DNA of 9,246 nucleotides from NCBI GenBank assembly GCA_002350465.1, contig DEEW01000085.1, positions 42,168 to 51,413 on the forward strand, written 5' to 3'. This stretch comes from Lachnospiraceae bacterium UBA2868. GTDB lineage: Bacteria > Bacillota_A > Clostridia > Lachnospirales > Lachnospiraceae. The position numbers and the translations under genes are program-made. Shown here one piece after another: positions 1-6,440 of this stretch. Under the pieces are notes generated by a model. It did no database searches and was not told where the DNA came from. It was given only the letters and a program-made list of their open reading frames with translations. The first letter of the stretch is position 1. Each line of letters opens with the position of its first letter.

Positions 1-171
1 GATATGGGGCTTGCCGTTTGCAGTCGGCGGTCCGTCATAGAACATGTAAGTATCGCAGCCCTCGCGATTTTTCATACTCTTTTCAAATATATTGTTATCA
101 GACCAGAACTTTTCAACTTCTTTCTCTCTGTCGACGAAGCCCAGATCCGTTGATACCTTGTTATACATCAT
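1..171 (-). CDS. ileS: isoleucyl-tRNA synthetase, N-terminal 57 codons (partial, runs off left edge)
   Basis: This is the start of a class I aminoacyl-tRNA synthetase, which charges tRNA-Ile with isoleucine in the cytoplasm. Seen: the reading frame stays open from an ATG to the window edge and contains FYDGPPTANGKPHI (residues 44-57). This is the conserved IleRS segment leading into the HIGH motif, whose last two residues lie outside the window. The preceding EKEVEKFW...NIFEKS stretch is also typical of the IleRS N terminus. The gene begins with two consecutive ATG codons (171 and 168). The Shine-Dalgarno AGGAG (180-176) is 4 nt from the first and 7 nt from the second, so initiation at 168 is at least as likely. 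It lies 21 nt after queT on the same strand and has no terminator or promoter of clear quality between, so it is probably cotranscribed with queT and vanW. Editing and anticodon-binding domains are outside the window. Confidence 0.93.
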   Translation of the reverse strand, partial: MMYNKVSTDLGFVDREKEVEKFWSDNNIFEKSMKNREGCDTYMFYDGPPTANGKPHI

Positions 172-192
172 TTATCTCCTGTTTCTTCTAAA

Positions 193-759
193 TTAACTGT
201 TACCTATATTATCTTCTGTCTCTTCCGTAATCTTACTGCTCTCCTCCACGGATGTCCGGGGTTTGTTCTTCGGAAAGAGCTTATCTTTGTAATCATCAAG
301 TCCGAGAAGAACCGCCATTCCCAGCACTCCGCACGATATGATCTCGCCTGCCCCTACAAGTCCGACGCTTGCCCAGAATGTATGATCATCAAGCCTTAAC
401 AATACATTATAGATAAAGGGGATCGTAAATGCGGTTATTACGATCGGAGGGATAGGAACCGCAAATTTGTATTTGCGCAAAAGGTAACTTATCACAGCTG
501 CCACCAGTGTAGCTCCACTCCCTATCAGAACGTCATACATGGGGTTTCCCATCGTATAATTAGCCGCGAGGCATCCTATGAATAATCCGGGGATAGCGGC
601 AGGCGTAAAATACGGCAATACCGTAAGCGCCTCGGATATCCTGACCTGTATTATTCCGTTCGCCATTCCGAACATATTGGCTATATGTGTAAGAATCACA
701 TACAATGCAGCTATTACTATTGTCTGTATTACAAAAGCGGTTTTTCCTTTATACATCAT
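193..759 (-). CDS. queT: QueT family queuosine-precursor transporter (ECF S component)
   Basis: A 188-residue integral membrane protein. The block VRISEALTVLPYFTPAAIPG (39-58), continuing into LFIGCLAAN, is the hallmark of the QueT family (established knowledge). These are substrate-binding S components of energy-coupling factor transporters, thought to import queuine or preQ bases for tRNA queuosine synthesis; they need a shared energizing module (EcfT plus two ATPases) encoded elsewhere. Seen: hydrophobic segments at about 8-30, 42-67, 77-94, 101-121 and 130-154, then a soluble acidic tail (155-188) that looks non-conserved. Two start ATGs follow each other (759 and 756). AGGTGA (768-763) is better spaced for the second. 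The gene sits 20 nt after vanW and 21 nt before ileS. No preQ1 riboswitch fits in the short upstream gap. The family call is strong; the exact substrate is inferred. Confidence 0.9.
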   Translation of the reverse strand: MMYKGKTAFVIQTIVIAALYVILTHIANMFGMANGIIQVRISEALTVLPYFTPAAIPGLFIGCLAANYTMGNPMYDVLIGSGATLVAAVISYLLRKYKFAVPIPPIVITAFTIPFIYNVLLRLDDHTFWASVGLVGAGEIISCGVLGMAVLLGLDDYKDKLFPKNKPRTSVEESSKITEETEDNIGNS

Positions 760-779
760 CTGTCACCTGCTGTTGATAC

Positions 780-1802
780 CTATTGTTTATACCTGCTGCT
801 GTAGCATACCCTGTCGGACACCTGTATGCCGGCAAGCTTTCCTATAACATGAGTGGTATTTGACATTTTACCGCCTACAACTACCGGCTCATATACGATT
901 CCTTTTGTTGCATCATGGTTGCTGTATATCGATATGCTTATTACTCCGCCGTTTGTAACAGCCGAGATGTACAGCGGATATTCATAAGGATTGATGAATT
1001 TGTAATCCAGACTGCTCCCCGATATTGTGGCATCAAGTCCCGATGCGATATAGCTGGACCGGTGACTGTGGTTGTGACGCTCGGCAGGAACAACTCCGGC
1101 GCGGAGCATGGCAAGGTTGAGCGTTGAGCTAACCTGACAGATTCCTCCGCCCACACCTTTTACATATGTATCTCCGGATATAACATTTCCAAGTCCGTAG
1201 CCGTTTGCGGTCGTTCTCGGACCAAAAGCCATCGTACACGAAAACATCTGCCCCGGGAGGATGATCATCCCGTTTATCTTGGAGGCCGCATTTCTGATGT
1301 TCTGCGCTCTATCTTCATTGGCACGAAATCTCGTTGACGCTTCCGAGAGCATACAGTCAATCCCGAGAGATGACATACTCGGATTTACCGCAGATGCTGC
1401 TGCGGTTGTGGCAGGTGTTGAGGGGCTTGCCGCAGATACTGAAGGGGTTGTGGCAACTTCACCTTCCTTGTATTTTGTGAGATCTATATTGATCCCGGTC
1501 TGTCCGGCGTTAATAGCTGCCTTAACAGCGTTTACAACTGCGGATTTATCTACCTTTACTTCTCCGTTTGTCTGAAAAGTCAGGTTGTTAAGCAGTCCTT
1601 CGATATCACGAAGGGAATCCGTATTCTCACCCGCCTTGATCCGGTCTGTCTCTACCCCGTAAATCTGCTTGGTATACTTCTTGTCCTGATATGTCATAAC
1701 AACGCTTGTCACCGAATCGGCACGCACCTGATGGGGGACAAGAGCAGTCAGAACAGCCAGGATCGTAAGTACTGCAGCCAAATACCCTGATATCTTTTTC
1801 AT
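780..1802 (-). CDS. VanW family secreted protein
   Basis: A 340-residue exported protein. Residues 1-28 form a signal peptide: MKK, a hydrophobic core (7-22), and VRA as a probable signal peptidase I site before Asp29. Residues 30-115 are a small domain ending in KVDKSAVVNAVKAAINAG, resembling part of the putative peptidoglycan-binding region often found ahead of VanW. A Thr/Ser/Ala/Pro linker follows (117-142). The VanW domain spans about 158-283, with NIRNAASKINGMIILPGQMFS (168-188), GVGGGICQVSSTL (216-228), ERHNHSHRSSYIASGLDATI (241-260) and DYKFINPYEYPLYI (266-279). VanW takes its name from vancomycin-resistance clusters, but its function is not established; no other van gene is present here. 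The start at 1802 was chosen over an in-frame ATG at 1832 because AAGGAG (1814-1809) lies 6 nt upstream and the signal peptide begins there. It is the first gene of the vanW-queT-ileS cluster. Confidence 0.88.
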   Translation of the reverse strand: MKKISGYLAAVLTILAVLTALVPHQVRADSVTSVVMTYQDKKYTKQIYGVETDRIKAGENTDSLRDIEGLLNNLTFQTNGEVKVDKSAVVNAVKAAINAGQTGINIDLTKYKEGEVATTPSVSAASPSTPATTAAASAVNPSMSSLGIDCMLSEASTRFRANEDRAQNIRNAASKINGMIILPGQMFSCTMAFGPRTTANGYGLGNVISGDTYVKGVGGGICQVSSTLNLAMLRAGVVPAERHNHSHRSSYIASGLDATISGSSLDYKFINPYEYPLYISAVTNGGVISISIYSNHDATKGIVYEPVVVGGKMSNTTHVIGKLAGIQVSDRVCYSSRYKQ

Positions 1803-1808
1803 AATAAT

Positions 1809-1814
1809 CTCCTT
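1809..1814 (-). promoter_or_regulatory. ribosome binding site of the vanW-family gene
   Basis: AAGGAG on the minus strand, 6 nt before the ATG at 1802. It decides the start: the longer frame from 1832 would place this site inside the coding sequence and would put ten extra residues before the signal peptide. Confidence 0.85.
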
Positions 1815-1840
1815 GAAATATCTACAGCACACTATGAGTT

Positions 1841-1869
1841 AGTATATCACGCAAAATACGATAGGGCAA
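1841..1869 (-). promoter_or_regulatory. promoter for vanW-queT-ileS (sigma-A type, extended -10)
   Basis: On the minus strand, TTGCCC (1869-1864, 4 of 6 matches to TTGACA) and TATACT (1846-1841, 5 of 6 matches to TATAAT) are separated by exactly 17 nt. A TG dinucleotide (1849-1848) one base upstream of the -10 makes it an extended -10. Predicted start of transcription is near 1834, giving a leader of about 32 nt, too short for a riboswitch. It is the only good promoter I see for the three-gene cluster. Confidence 0.65.
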
Positions 1870-1893
1870 GCATTCGGAGCATTGAAAAGGCTC

Positions 1894-1922
1894 TTTAAAT
1901 GAGAAATGATTTGTTGTAAAAT
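1894..1922 (+). promoter_or_regulatory. promoter for the glycosyltransferase gene
   Basis: TTTAAA (1894-1899, 4 of 6) and TAAAAT (1917-1922, 5 of 6) are separated by 17 nt on the plus strand, with predicted transcription start near 1929. A weaker alternative is TTGAAA (1882-1887) with AATGAT (1905-1910), also at 17 nt. The -35 boxes of this promoter and the divergent vanW promoter are about 24 nt apart, so a regulator bound between could affect both. No clear palindromic operator was seen there. Confidence 0.5.
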
Positions 1923-1927
1923 GGAGT

Positions 1928-1947
1928 GGGTCGGAGCATACCGATCC
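1928..1947 (+). promoter_or_regulatory. 5'-leader hairpin ahead of the glycosyltransferase gene
   Basis: GGGTCGG (1928-1934) can pair with CCGATCC (1941-1947) in a 7-bp stem with one G-U pair and a 6-nt loop AGCATA. It begins almost exactly at the predicted transcription start and ends 4 nt before the Shine-Dalgarno AAGGAG (1952-1957), leaving that site free. A hairpin at the 5' end like this can stabilise an mRNA; that role is inferred. Confidence 0.4.
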
Positions 1948-1951
1948 TGAT

Positions 1952-1957
1952 AAGGAG
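1952..1957 (+). promoter_or_regulatory. ribosome binding site of the glycosyltransferase gene
   Basis: AAGGAG, 7 nt before ATG at 1965. It fixes the start at 1965 and rules against the in-frame GTG at 1926, which would begin upstream of the predicted transcription start and put this site inside the gene. Confidence 0.85.
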
Positions 1958-1964
1958 AGTTAAC

Positions 1965-2681
1965 ATGGCAGACAGATTATTTATTATAATTCCGGCATAT
2001 AATGAGCAGGATAATATCAGACAGGTTATTGAGGACTGGTATACTGTTGTAGATAAATACGGCACTGACTCACGTCTTGTTGTCATTGATGACGGAAGCC
2101 GTGACAATACATATGAGATACTTAAAGGCCTTAGTCATGACAGACCGAAGCTTACAGCTCTTACCAAGCCTAACGGTGGACACGGTGCAACGGTTCTGTA
2201 CGGATATAAATATGCTCTCGATAACGGAGCCGATTATGTATTTCAGACAGATTCCGACGGTCAGACCCTTCCTTCCGAATTTGAGCCGTTTTGGATAGCC
2301 AGAGACAAGTACGATATTACGGTCGGATACAGGAATAAGAGAAGAGACGGCCTTATGAGGGTATTTGTTACGAAGGTTCTCCGGCTTGTTGTATATCTTT
2401 GCTTCAAAGTTTATGTACTTGATGCCAATACACCTTACAGGCTTATGAGTGCCAACACGCTCCGGGATAATCTCAAATATATACCGGATGATTTTTTCCT
2501 TACAAATGTTGCACTTACAGCGATCTACAAGAAAAAGAGGCAGAAGGTACACTTCATTCCGATATCGTTCAGGCCCAGGCAGGGGGGTAAGAATTCCATC
2601 AATCTTATCAAGATAATAAAAGTCGGAATCGAATCCATCAGAAGTTTCATCGTAATTAACGACAAAGTGGGCAGCAACTGA
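1965..2681 (+). CDS. family 2 glycosyltransferase (DPM1-like)
   Basis: A 238-residue GT-A fold enzyme that probably transfers a sugar from a nucleotide-sugar donor, perhaps to a polyprenyl phosphate or an envelope glycan. Seen: the N-terminal strand FIIIPAYNEQDNI (6-18), IDDGS (41-45), the nucleotide/metal-binding DSD (96-98) inside QTDSDGQT, PNGGHGATV (69-77), and DANTPYRLM (153-161) with FRPRQGGKNSIN (202-213), both characteristic of DPM1/GtrB-like GT2 proteins. A hydrophobic stretch at 139-152 may be a peripheral membrane contact. There is no C-terminal pair of membrane helices as in longer GtrB proteins, so this is the short form. It is a single-gene unit with its own promoter and terminator, divergent from vanW and convergent with the aminopeptidase gene. 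Donor and acceptor cannot be read from the sequence. Confidence 0.88.
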   Translation: MADRLFIIIPAYNEQDNIRQVIEDWYTVVDKYGTDSRLVVIDDGSRDNTYEILKGLSHDRPKLTALTKPNGGHGATVLYGYKYALDNGADYVFQTDSDGQTLPSEFEPFWIARDKYDITVGYRNKRRDGLMRVFVTKVLRLVVYLCFKVYVLDANTPYRLMSANTLRDNLKYIPDDFFLTNVALTAIYKKKRQKVHFIPISFRPRQGGKNSINLIKIIKVGIESIRSFIVINDKVGSN

Positions 2682-2694
2682 CTGCCCACTTTTT
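2664..2694 (+). terminator. intrinsic terminator after the glycosyltransferase gene
   Basis: AAAGTGGGCAG (2664-2674) and CTGCCCACTTT (2682-2692) form a perfect 11-bp stem around the 7-nt loop CAACTGA, and five T residues cover 2690-2694. The gene's stop codon TGA (2679-2681) is in the loop. It lies 1-2 nt from the stop of the convergent aminopeptidase gene. Read on the minus strand the stem is followed only by TTTGTCGTT, so it is a weaker terminator in that direction. Confidence 0.85.
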
Positions 2695-2695
2695 A

Positions 2696-3811
2696 TTACA
2701 TCAGATTTTCGGGATTCAGACACTCAAGTTCCGGAATCACGAATCTGCCATCCTTTCTGATCAGAACATCATCAAACCATATCTCTCCTCCGCCGTATTC
2801 CGGGGTCATTATAAGTACAAGATCCCAGTGAATTGCCGATTTGTTTCCGTTAGGTGCATCGTCGTAGCACATTCCCGGAGTAAAATGAATACTTCCGCTT
2901 ATCTTTTCGTCAAACAGTATTTCCTTCATCGGCTTCGTGATATACGGATTGACACCGATGGCAAACTCACCGACATATCTTGCACCTTCATCGGTGTCAA
3001 ATACACGGTTTATCCTCTCATTATCATTTGCCGTTGCTTTTACTATTTTTCCGTTTTCAAAAGTAAGGCTGACTCCTTCATAAGTGAATCCCTCGTATCT
3101 TGAAGGTGCATTATAGGTTATTACACCGTTTACGGAGTCTTTGACCGGAGCCGTGTAAACCTCCCCATCCGGAATATTCATATGACCGTCACACGCAATT
3201 GCAGGTATCCCCTTTATTGAAAATGAAAGATCCGTACCCTTCGCCACAAGCCTGACCTTATCTGTCTTATTCATAAGATCCACAAGATTCTGCATAGCTC
3301 TTCCCATTTTTTCATAATCGAGGTTGCAGACATTATAATAGAAATCCTCGAACTGCTCGAAGCTTGAATCCATAAGCTGTGCCATGGCATCAGTCGGATA
3401 TCTGAGCACAACCCATCTGGTTTTCGGCACCCTGATCCCGTGATGAACAGGTGATGAATACAGGCGGTTATATAATGATAGTTTTTCTGCAGGAACATCA
3501 GAAAGCTCCGATGCATTATCGGCAGCTCTTACTCCGATGAAACAATCCATCTGTGACATCATCGCACTGTCCGTCTCACACATTATTCGGAGTTGCTCGT
3601 CATTGCACCCCATAAGCAATTCCCTGTGAACGCGCTGGCTCTCAAAATGCGGAAAAGGCATCCCTCCCGCAACATATACTTCCTTAACAAGTGCTCTTGC
3701 AAGGTCCTCTGTATCTTCTCCAATATAATTGATCCAGACTTTATCACCTTTTTGTACTTTTACGGAATAATTAACAAGATTATTCGCAAGTTTCTGTAAT
3801 CTCTGATCCAT
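2696..3811 (-). CDS. M29 family metallo-aminopeptidase
   Basis: A 371-residue cytoplasmic enzyme (no signal peptide) of the thermophilic aminopeptidase family M29 (AmpS/PepS/aminopeptidase T), which removes N-terminal residues from peptides using two metal ions. Seen: the N-terminal domain opens LQKLANNLVNYSVKVQKGDKV (5-25), as usual in the family. The probable metal ligands are E217 (in PDGEVYTAP), E282 (in GEFAIGVNP), H309 (in SIHFTPG), H328 and D330 (in SAIHWDLV); Y316 is a likely active-site Tyr. All expected ligands are present, so the enzyme should be active. Length is slightly below the usual 400-410. The start at 3811 was chosen because AAGGAG is 5 nt upstream; an in-frame ATG at 3892 would overlap the preceding gene by 59 nt. 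It follows the 853-residue membrane protein gene by 22 nt and is probably cotranscribed with it. Confidence 0.92.
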   Translation of the reverse strand: MDQRLQKLANNLVNYSVKVQKGDKVWINYIGEDTEDLARALVKEVYVAGGMPFPHFESQRVHRELLMGCNDEQLRIMCETDSAMMSQMDCFIGVRAADNASELSDVPAEKLSLYNRLYSSPVHHGIRVPKTRWVVLRYPTDAMAQLMDSSFEQFEDFYYNVCNLDYEKMGRAMQNLVDLMNKTDKVRLVAKGTDLSFSIKGIPAIACDGHMNIPDGEVYTAPVKDSVNGVITYNAPSRYEGFTYEGVSLTFENGKIVKATANDNERINRVFDTDEGARYVGEFAIGVNPYITKPMKEILFDEKISGSIHFTPGMCYDDAPNGNKSAIHWDLVLIMTPEYGGGEIWFDDVLIRKDGRFVIPELECLNPENLM

Positions 3812-3816
3812 TTTAT

Positions 3817-3822
3817 CTCCTT
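3817..3822 (-). promoter_or_regulatory. ribosome binding site of the M29 aminopeptidase gene
   Basis: AAGGAG on the minus strand, 5 nt before ATG at 3811, inside the 22-nt gap after the upstream gene. It settles the start against the longer frame from 3892. Confidence 0.85.
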
Positions 3823-3833
3823 TTTTCTGCGTT

Positions 3834-6395
3834 TTATTTAATGTAGGTAACGAATCTGTTTCCTGCCTTCTCAAACAGTTCCTTTGAATCATTCATCCCG
3901 AGTTTGTACACTTTCTCTTCCCCGGGATCGTACAAAATCGTATTTTTACTGTCGTAACCTGTGATTATCACTGCTGTTCCCTGCCCGGTCATCGCCATCA
4001 CCGGATACCCTCTTGAAACATAATAGAGTACATCGGACAATGAAACTCCCGACAAGTCAAGTACATCGGCTTCAAGATTGTCCGACAGAACCCTTGCAAG
4101 TGATTTTCTGCGGATTTCCTCTTCACTGCTCTTGTATACTCCTCCCGACTGAAGCATCATATCTATGCACTTTACATAGGAAGAAGTATTATCGGTTTCC
4201 GGTGTGTCTTCTTCAGAATCCGCTTTCGGAGTCGTCTTGCTTATCTCAAGACTTGTAATCTTGGTACTTGCTTTCCTGTTACTGCTTTCCCATACATACG
4301 CCATTTGCTTGTTTGTTACAACCCCGTACAGATTTCCGGCTATTTCAACCGCCTCGGAGGCCGACGAGTATATTCCCGCTATTTTTCCTTTTGCATATAC
4401 ATAATATCGCTTAAGGGTATCGTCATCCTTGATGGAAACATCCCTGCTGCCCTCAAAGACAACTTCTTTGGGATTTGTGACCTTAACGGATGATTTTTCC
4501 CCGTCTCCCCCTTTATACAACACTGTCTGGTAGGTGGTTTCCGTCTTTTCGGTGACTACGCTCGACAATTTGTTCTTAAGCGATGTCTGTGTCTTGTTGT
4601 TTACGATCTGGTCATCCTCTATAGGCAAAAGCTCACCGCTATCGGGGTCTCTCGTGGCTCGTGAAAGTATGAGAAGATTATCCGACTTTTCAATGCCAAG
4701 GACATATACGCCATCCTGATGATAGTCCTTAAGAGTGTTACCGTTTTGGTCCTGAATCCTGACGGAATACATCGGAATGATCGTTTTCCCGGTGTAATCG
4801 GTTGTAACATCTGACACCCTTGCTGCTCCGTAAATGACATCATTGTCCATAAATCCCAGAGGAATGACCACCTCTCCCGCTCCTGATGGTATCGTATAGG
4901 GTGTCATGCTGTTAAGTTTGAACAGTTGTATCTGTGTAAAATCAACAACAGAATTTCCTGTCTGCCACGCTATAATGCTTTCATCATCCGAAGAGAAGAA
5001 CCCCGTTTCGCTTATGCTTGCCTGCATGATCTCGGATTCTCTGGCCGTGATATTGATTGTATACACTCCCCCGTCAAGAAATACATAAAGTCTGTTTCTC
5101 GAACTGATATATGCAAGATTGTCAATCTCAACCGAAAGCATTTCATATGACTTGGTATATGGAATAAACAGTTCCTCCTCTATAGTGTTGAGCGCACAAT
5201 CGTAGTAATACAGTGCAACTCCGACCTTCCCCTCATTTAAGCCCCTGTTCATATACCCGTATACTATAAACCATATATTTCCGACACCGTCGATCATCAT
5301 AGGCTTAATCGAATGAGCATTGTACCTTGTACGTTCATCGTTATTGTCCTTATCGGCAAAAGCAAAAAGCCTTGCCATGGTATTGGATGATGTATTGTAA
5401 GAATAAAGTGCATTCTGCTGGACAAACGCATATATAGTTCCGGCATCGTTTTCAATCCCCACCGGCTTCTCATTAATCATTCCATGGAGGATCTTGCCGT
5501 TTACAACTACATTCTTGTCCGCATCAAATACCTGATCCATGATCCTTTCATACTCCATCAGGTACATTCTCTTTCCACGCTGGAGACGGAAAAACTCGGA
5601 AACATTATGGGTTTCTGACATTATCTCCACCTGATACTTCAACATAATGGAAGCCGTCGTCTCATCTATTTCAAGGATCTCCATATCCTTGTCCGTAATC
5701 AGGGCAGGTTCCAGTTCTCCCCATGTCAGCTGGTTGAAGTTTGAATGGATGTTAACATATGCATAGCTTGAATTATCTCCGTCTGCATTGGTTTCCATAT
5801 ACTTTTTAATGGACTCGGCTGCTTCCTTATCCATTGTCCTGTCGGAAAAATCTCTGACAAATTCCATCTTTTCCGACAGATAAAGCTCCGCTCTGTTGAT
5901 CACTCTTGCATAATACCTGATCACGCTTCCGCCGGATGTTGTAAGCTTGATAATAAGCATATATTCGGTGTCGTCTTCGATCAGGTCTTTGAGAGTTGCC
6001 GTTGCGTAAATGGCGTCGCCTTCATAGGTAAAATCCGATACTTCCGTCTCTTCAATCAGTCTTGACATATCGAGCGGTCTTACTTCGTATGAAACCTTCG
6101 CAATGACGGCATCATAAAGATCTGCACGGAATGTCACGGATCTGTTAGCCATGAGAGGTGTTATCGGTCCACGTAGATAATTCCCCTCCATTTCCGTTGT
6201 ATATCCATGGAGAGGATTGATATATTCGTCATTAACGTTCATATACACGATGGGAAGCGTCGCCTTGGACATCTCCGCAGTCATATCCGTATTACCTCTG
6301 TTCAGGACAATATTTGATACAAACAGAGATATCAGAAACAATACAAACGTTACCGAGAGTTTAATTGTTCTTCTTCTGAATTTGTTTTGATCCAT
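3834..6395 (-). CDS. large membrane-anchored protein of unknown function with a degenerate C39-peptidase-like C terminus
   Basis: I do not recognise a named gene. The 853-residue product starts with a basic cytoplasmic tip (FRRRTIK, 6-12) and one membrane helix (13-31), with no signal-peptidase site, so it is probably a bitopic protein with a large outer domain. Residues 45-170 appear beta-rich (NPLHGYTTEMEG, then VTFRADLYDAVIAKVSYEVRPLD). Residues 310-580 contain repeated short strands of the type GNIWFIVYGYM, NRLYVFLDGGVYTI and QIQLFKLNSM, suggestive of a beta-propeller. An acidic linker (720-738) leads to a C-terminal domain (740-853) resembling C39-type cysteine peptidases: C743 in VKCIDMML, TAVIITGYD (807-815) and YDP (822-824). 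The expected catalytic His position is T807, so it is probably inactive. The ATG at 6395 is preferred over a GTG at 6434, which lies in the atp terminator stem; neither has a clear Shine-Dalgarno site. Confidence 0.75.
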   Translation of the reverse strand: MDQNKFRRRTIKLSVTFVLFLISLFVSNIVLNRGNTDMTAEMSKATLPIVYMNVNDEYINPLHGYTTEMEGNYLRGPITPLMANRSVTFRADLYDAVIAKVSYEVRPLDMSRLIEETEVSDFTYEGDAIYATATLKDLIEDDTEYMLIIKLTTSGGSVIRYYARVINRAELYLSEKMEFVRDFSDRTMDKEAAESIKKYMETNADGDNSSYAYVNIHSNFNQLTWGELEPALITDKDMEILEIDETTASIMLKYQVEIMSETHNVSEFFRLQRGKRMYLMEYERIMDQVFDADKNVVVNGKILHGMINEKPVGIENDAGTIYAFVQQNALYSYNTSSNTMARLFAFADKDNNDERTRYNAHSIKPMMIDGVGNIWFIVYGYMNRGLNEGKVGVALYYYDCALNTIEEELFIPYTKSYEMLSVEIDNLAYISSRNRLYVFLDGGVYTINITARESEIMQASISETGFFSSDDESIIAWQTGNSVVDFTQIQLFKLNSMTPYTIPSGAGEVVIPLGFMDNDVIYGAARVSDVTTDYTGKTIIPMYSVRIQDQNGNTLKDYHQDGVYVLGIEKSDNLLILSRATRDPDSGELLPIEDDQIVNNKTQTSLKNKLSSVVTEKTETTYQTVLYKGGDGEKSSVKVTNPKEVVFEGSRDVSIKDDDTLKRYYVYAKGKIAGIYSSASEAVEIAGNLYGVVTNKQMAYVWESSNRKASTKITSLEISKTTPKADSEEDTPETDNTSSYVKCIDMMLQSGGVYKSSEEEIRRKSLARVLSDNLEADVLDLSGVSLSDVLYYVSRGYPVMAMTGQGTAVIITGYDSKNTILYDPGEEKVYKLGMNDSKELFEKAGNRFVTYIK

Positions 6396-6434
6396 AAAAT
6401 AAAATCGTGACGACGAATGAGTATTCGCCGCCAC
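6396..6434 (-). terminator. intrinsic terminator of the atp operon
   Basis: On the minus strand, GTGGCGGCGAAT (6434-6423) pairs with ATTCGTCGTCAC (6418-6407): 12 bp including two G-U pairs, with a 4-nt loop ACTC. GATTTTATTTT follows (6406-6396). It begins 6 nt after the atpC stop codon. The T tract is broken by one A, so some readthrough into the next gene is possible. The next gene's likely ATG (6395) comes directly after it. Confidence 0.75.
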
Positions 6435-6440
6435 TTAAAA

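Noticed and set aside
196..240. Possible internal promoter for ileS at the end of queT (GATAAT on the minus strand)
   Set aside because: No acceptable -35 box lies 16-18 nt upstream, so it is likely chance in AT-rich sequence.
760..830. Repeated CAGCAGGT-like words upstream of queT
   Set aside because: Only two short imperfect copies, one being the Shine-Dalgarno region of queT and the other within the vanW coding end; no regular spacing or symmetry.
780..1802. VanW protein as evidence for a vancomycin-resistance cluster
   Set aside because: VanW-domain proteins are widespread in clostridia without van operons, and no VanA/B-type ligase, VanH, VanX or VanRS gene is in the window.
1926..1964. 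Upstream GTG start (1926) for the glycosyltransferase
   Set aside because: AAGGAG at 1952-1957 is correctly placed for ATG 1965, and MADRLFIIIPAYNE is the normal family N terminus; the extension would overlap the predicted promoter start and leader hairpin.
2070..2723. A 217-codon open frame on the minus strand opposite the glycosyltransferase gene
   Set aside because: It is fully antisense to a well-supported gene, crosses the terminator hairpin, has no ribosome binding site that I could see and its product resembles no family I know. Codon bias of the real gene explains the open frame.
3812..3892. Longer N terminus of the M29 aminopeptidase from ATG 3892
   Set aside because: It would overlap the preceding gene by 59 nt and turn a strong, well-spaced ribosome binding site into coding sequence; the family N terminus begins at 3811.
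6396..6434. Upstream GTG start (6434) for the 853-residue protein
   Set aside because: The GTG is the first base triplet of the atp terminator stem, has no Shine-Dalgarno site, and adds 13 residues that do not look like part of the membrane anchor.
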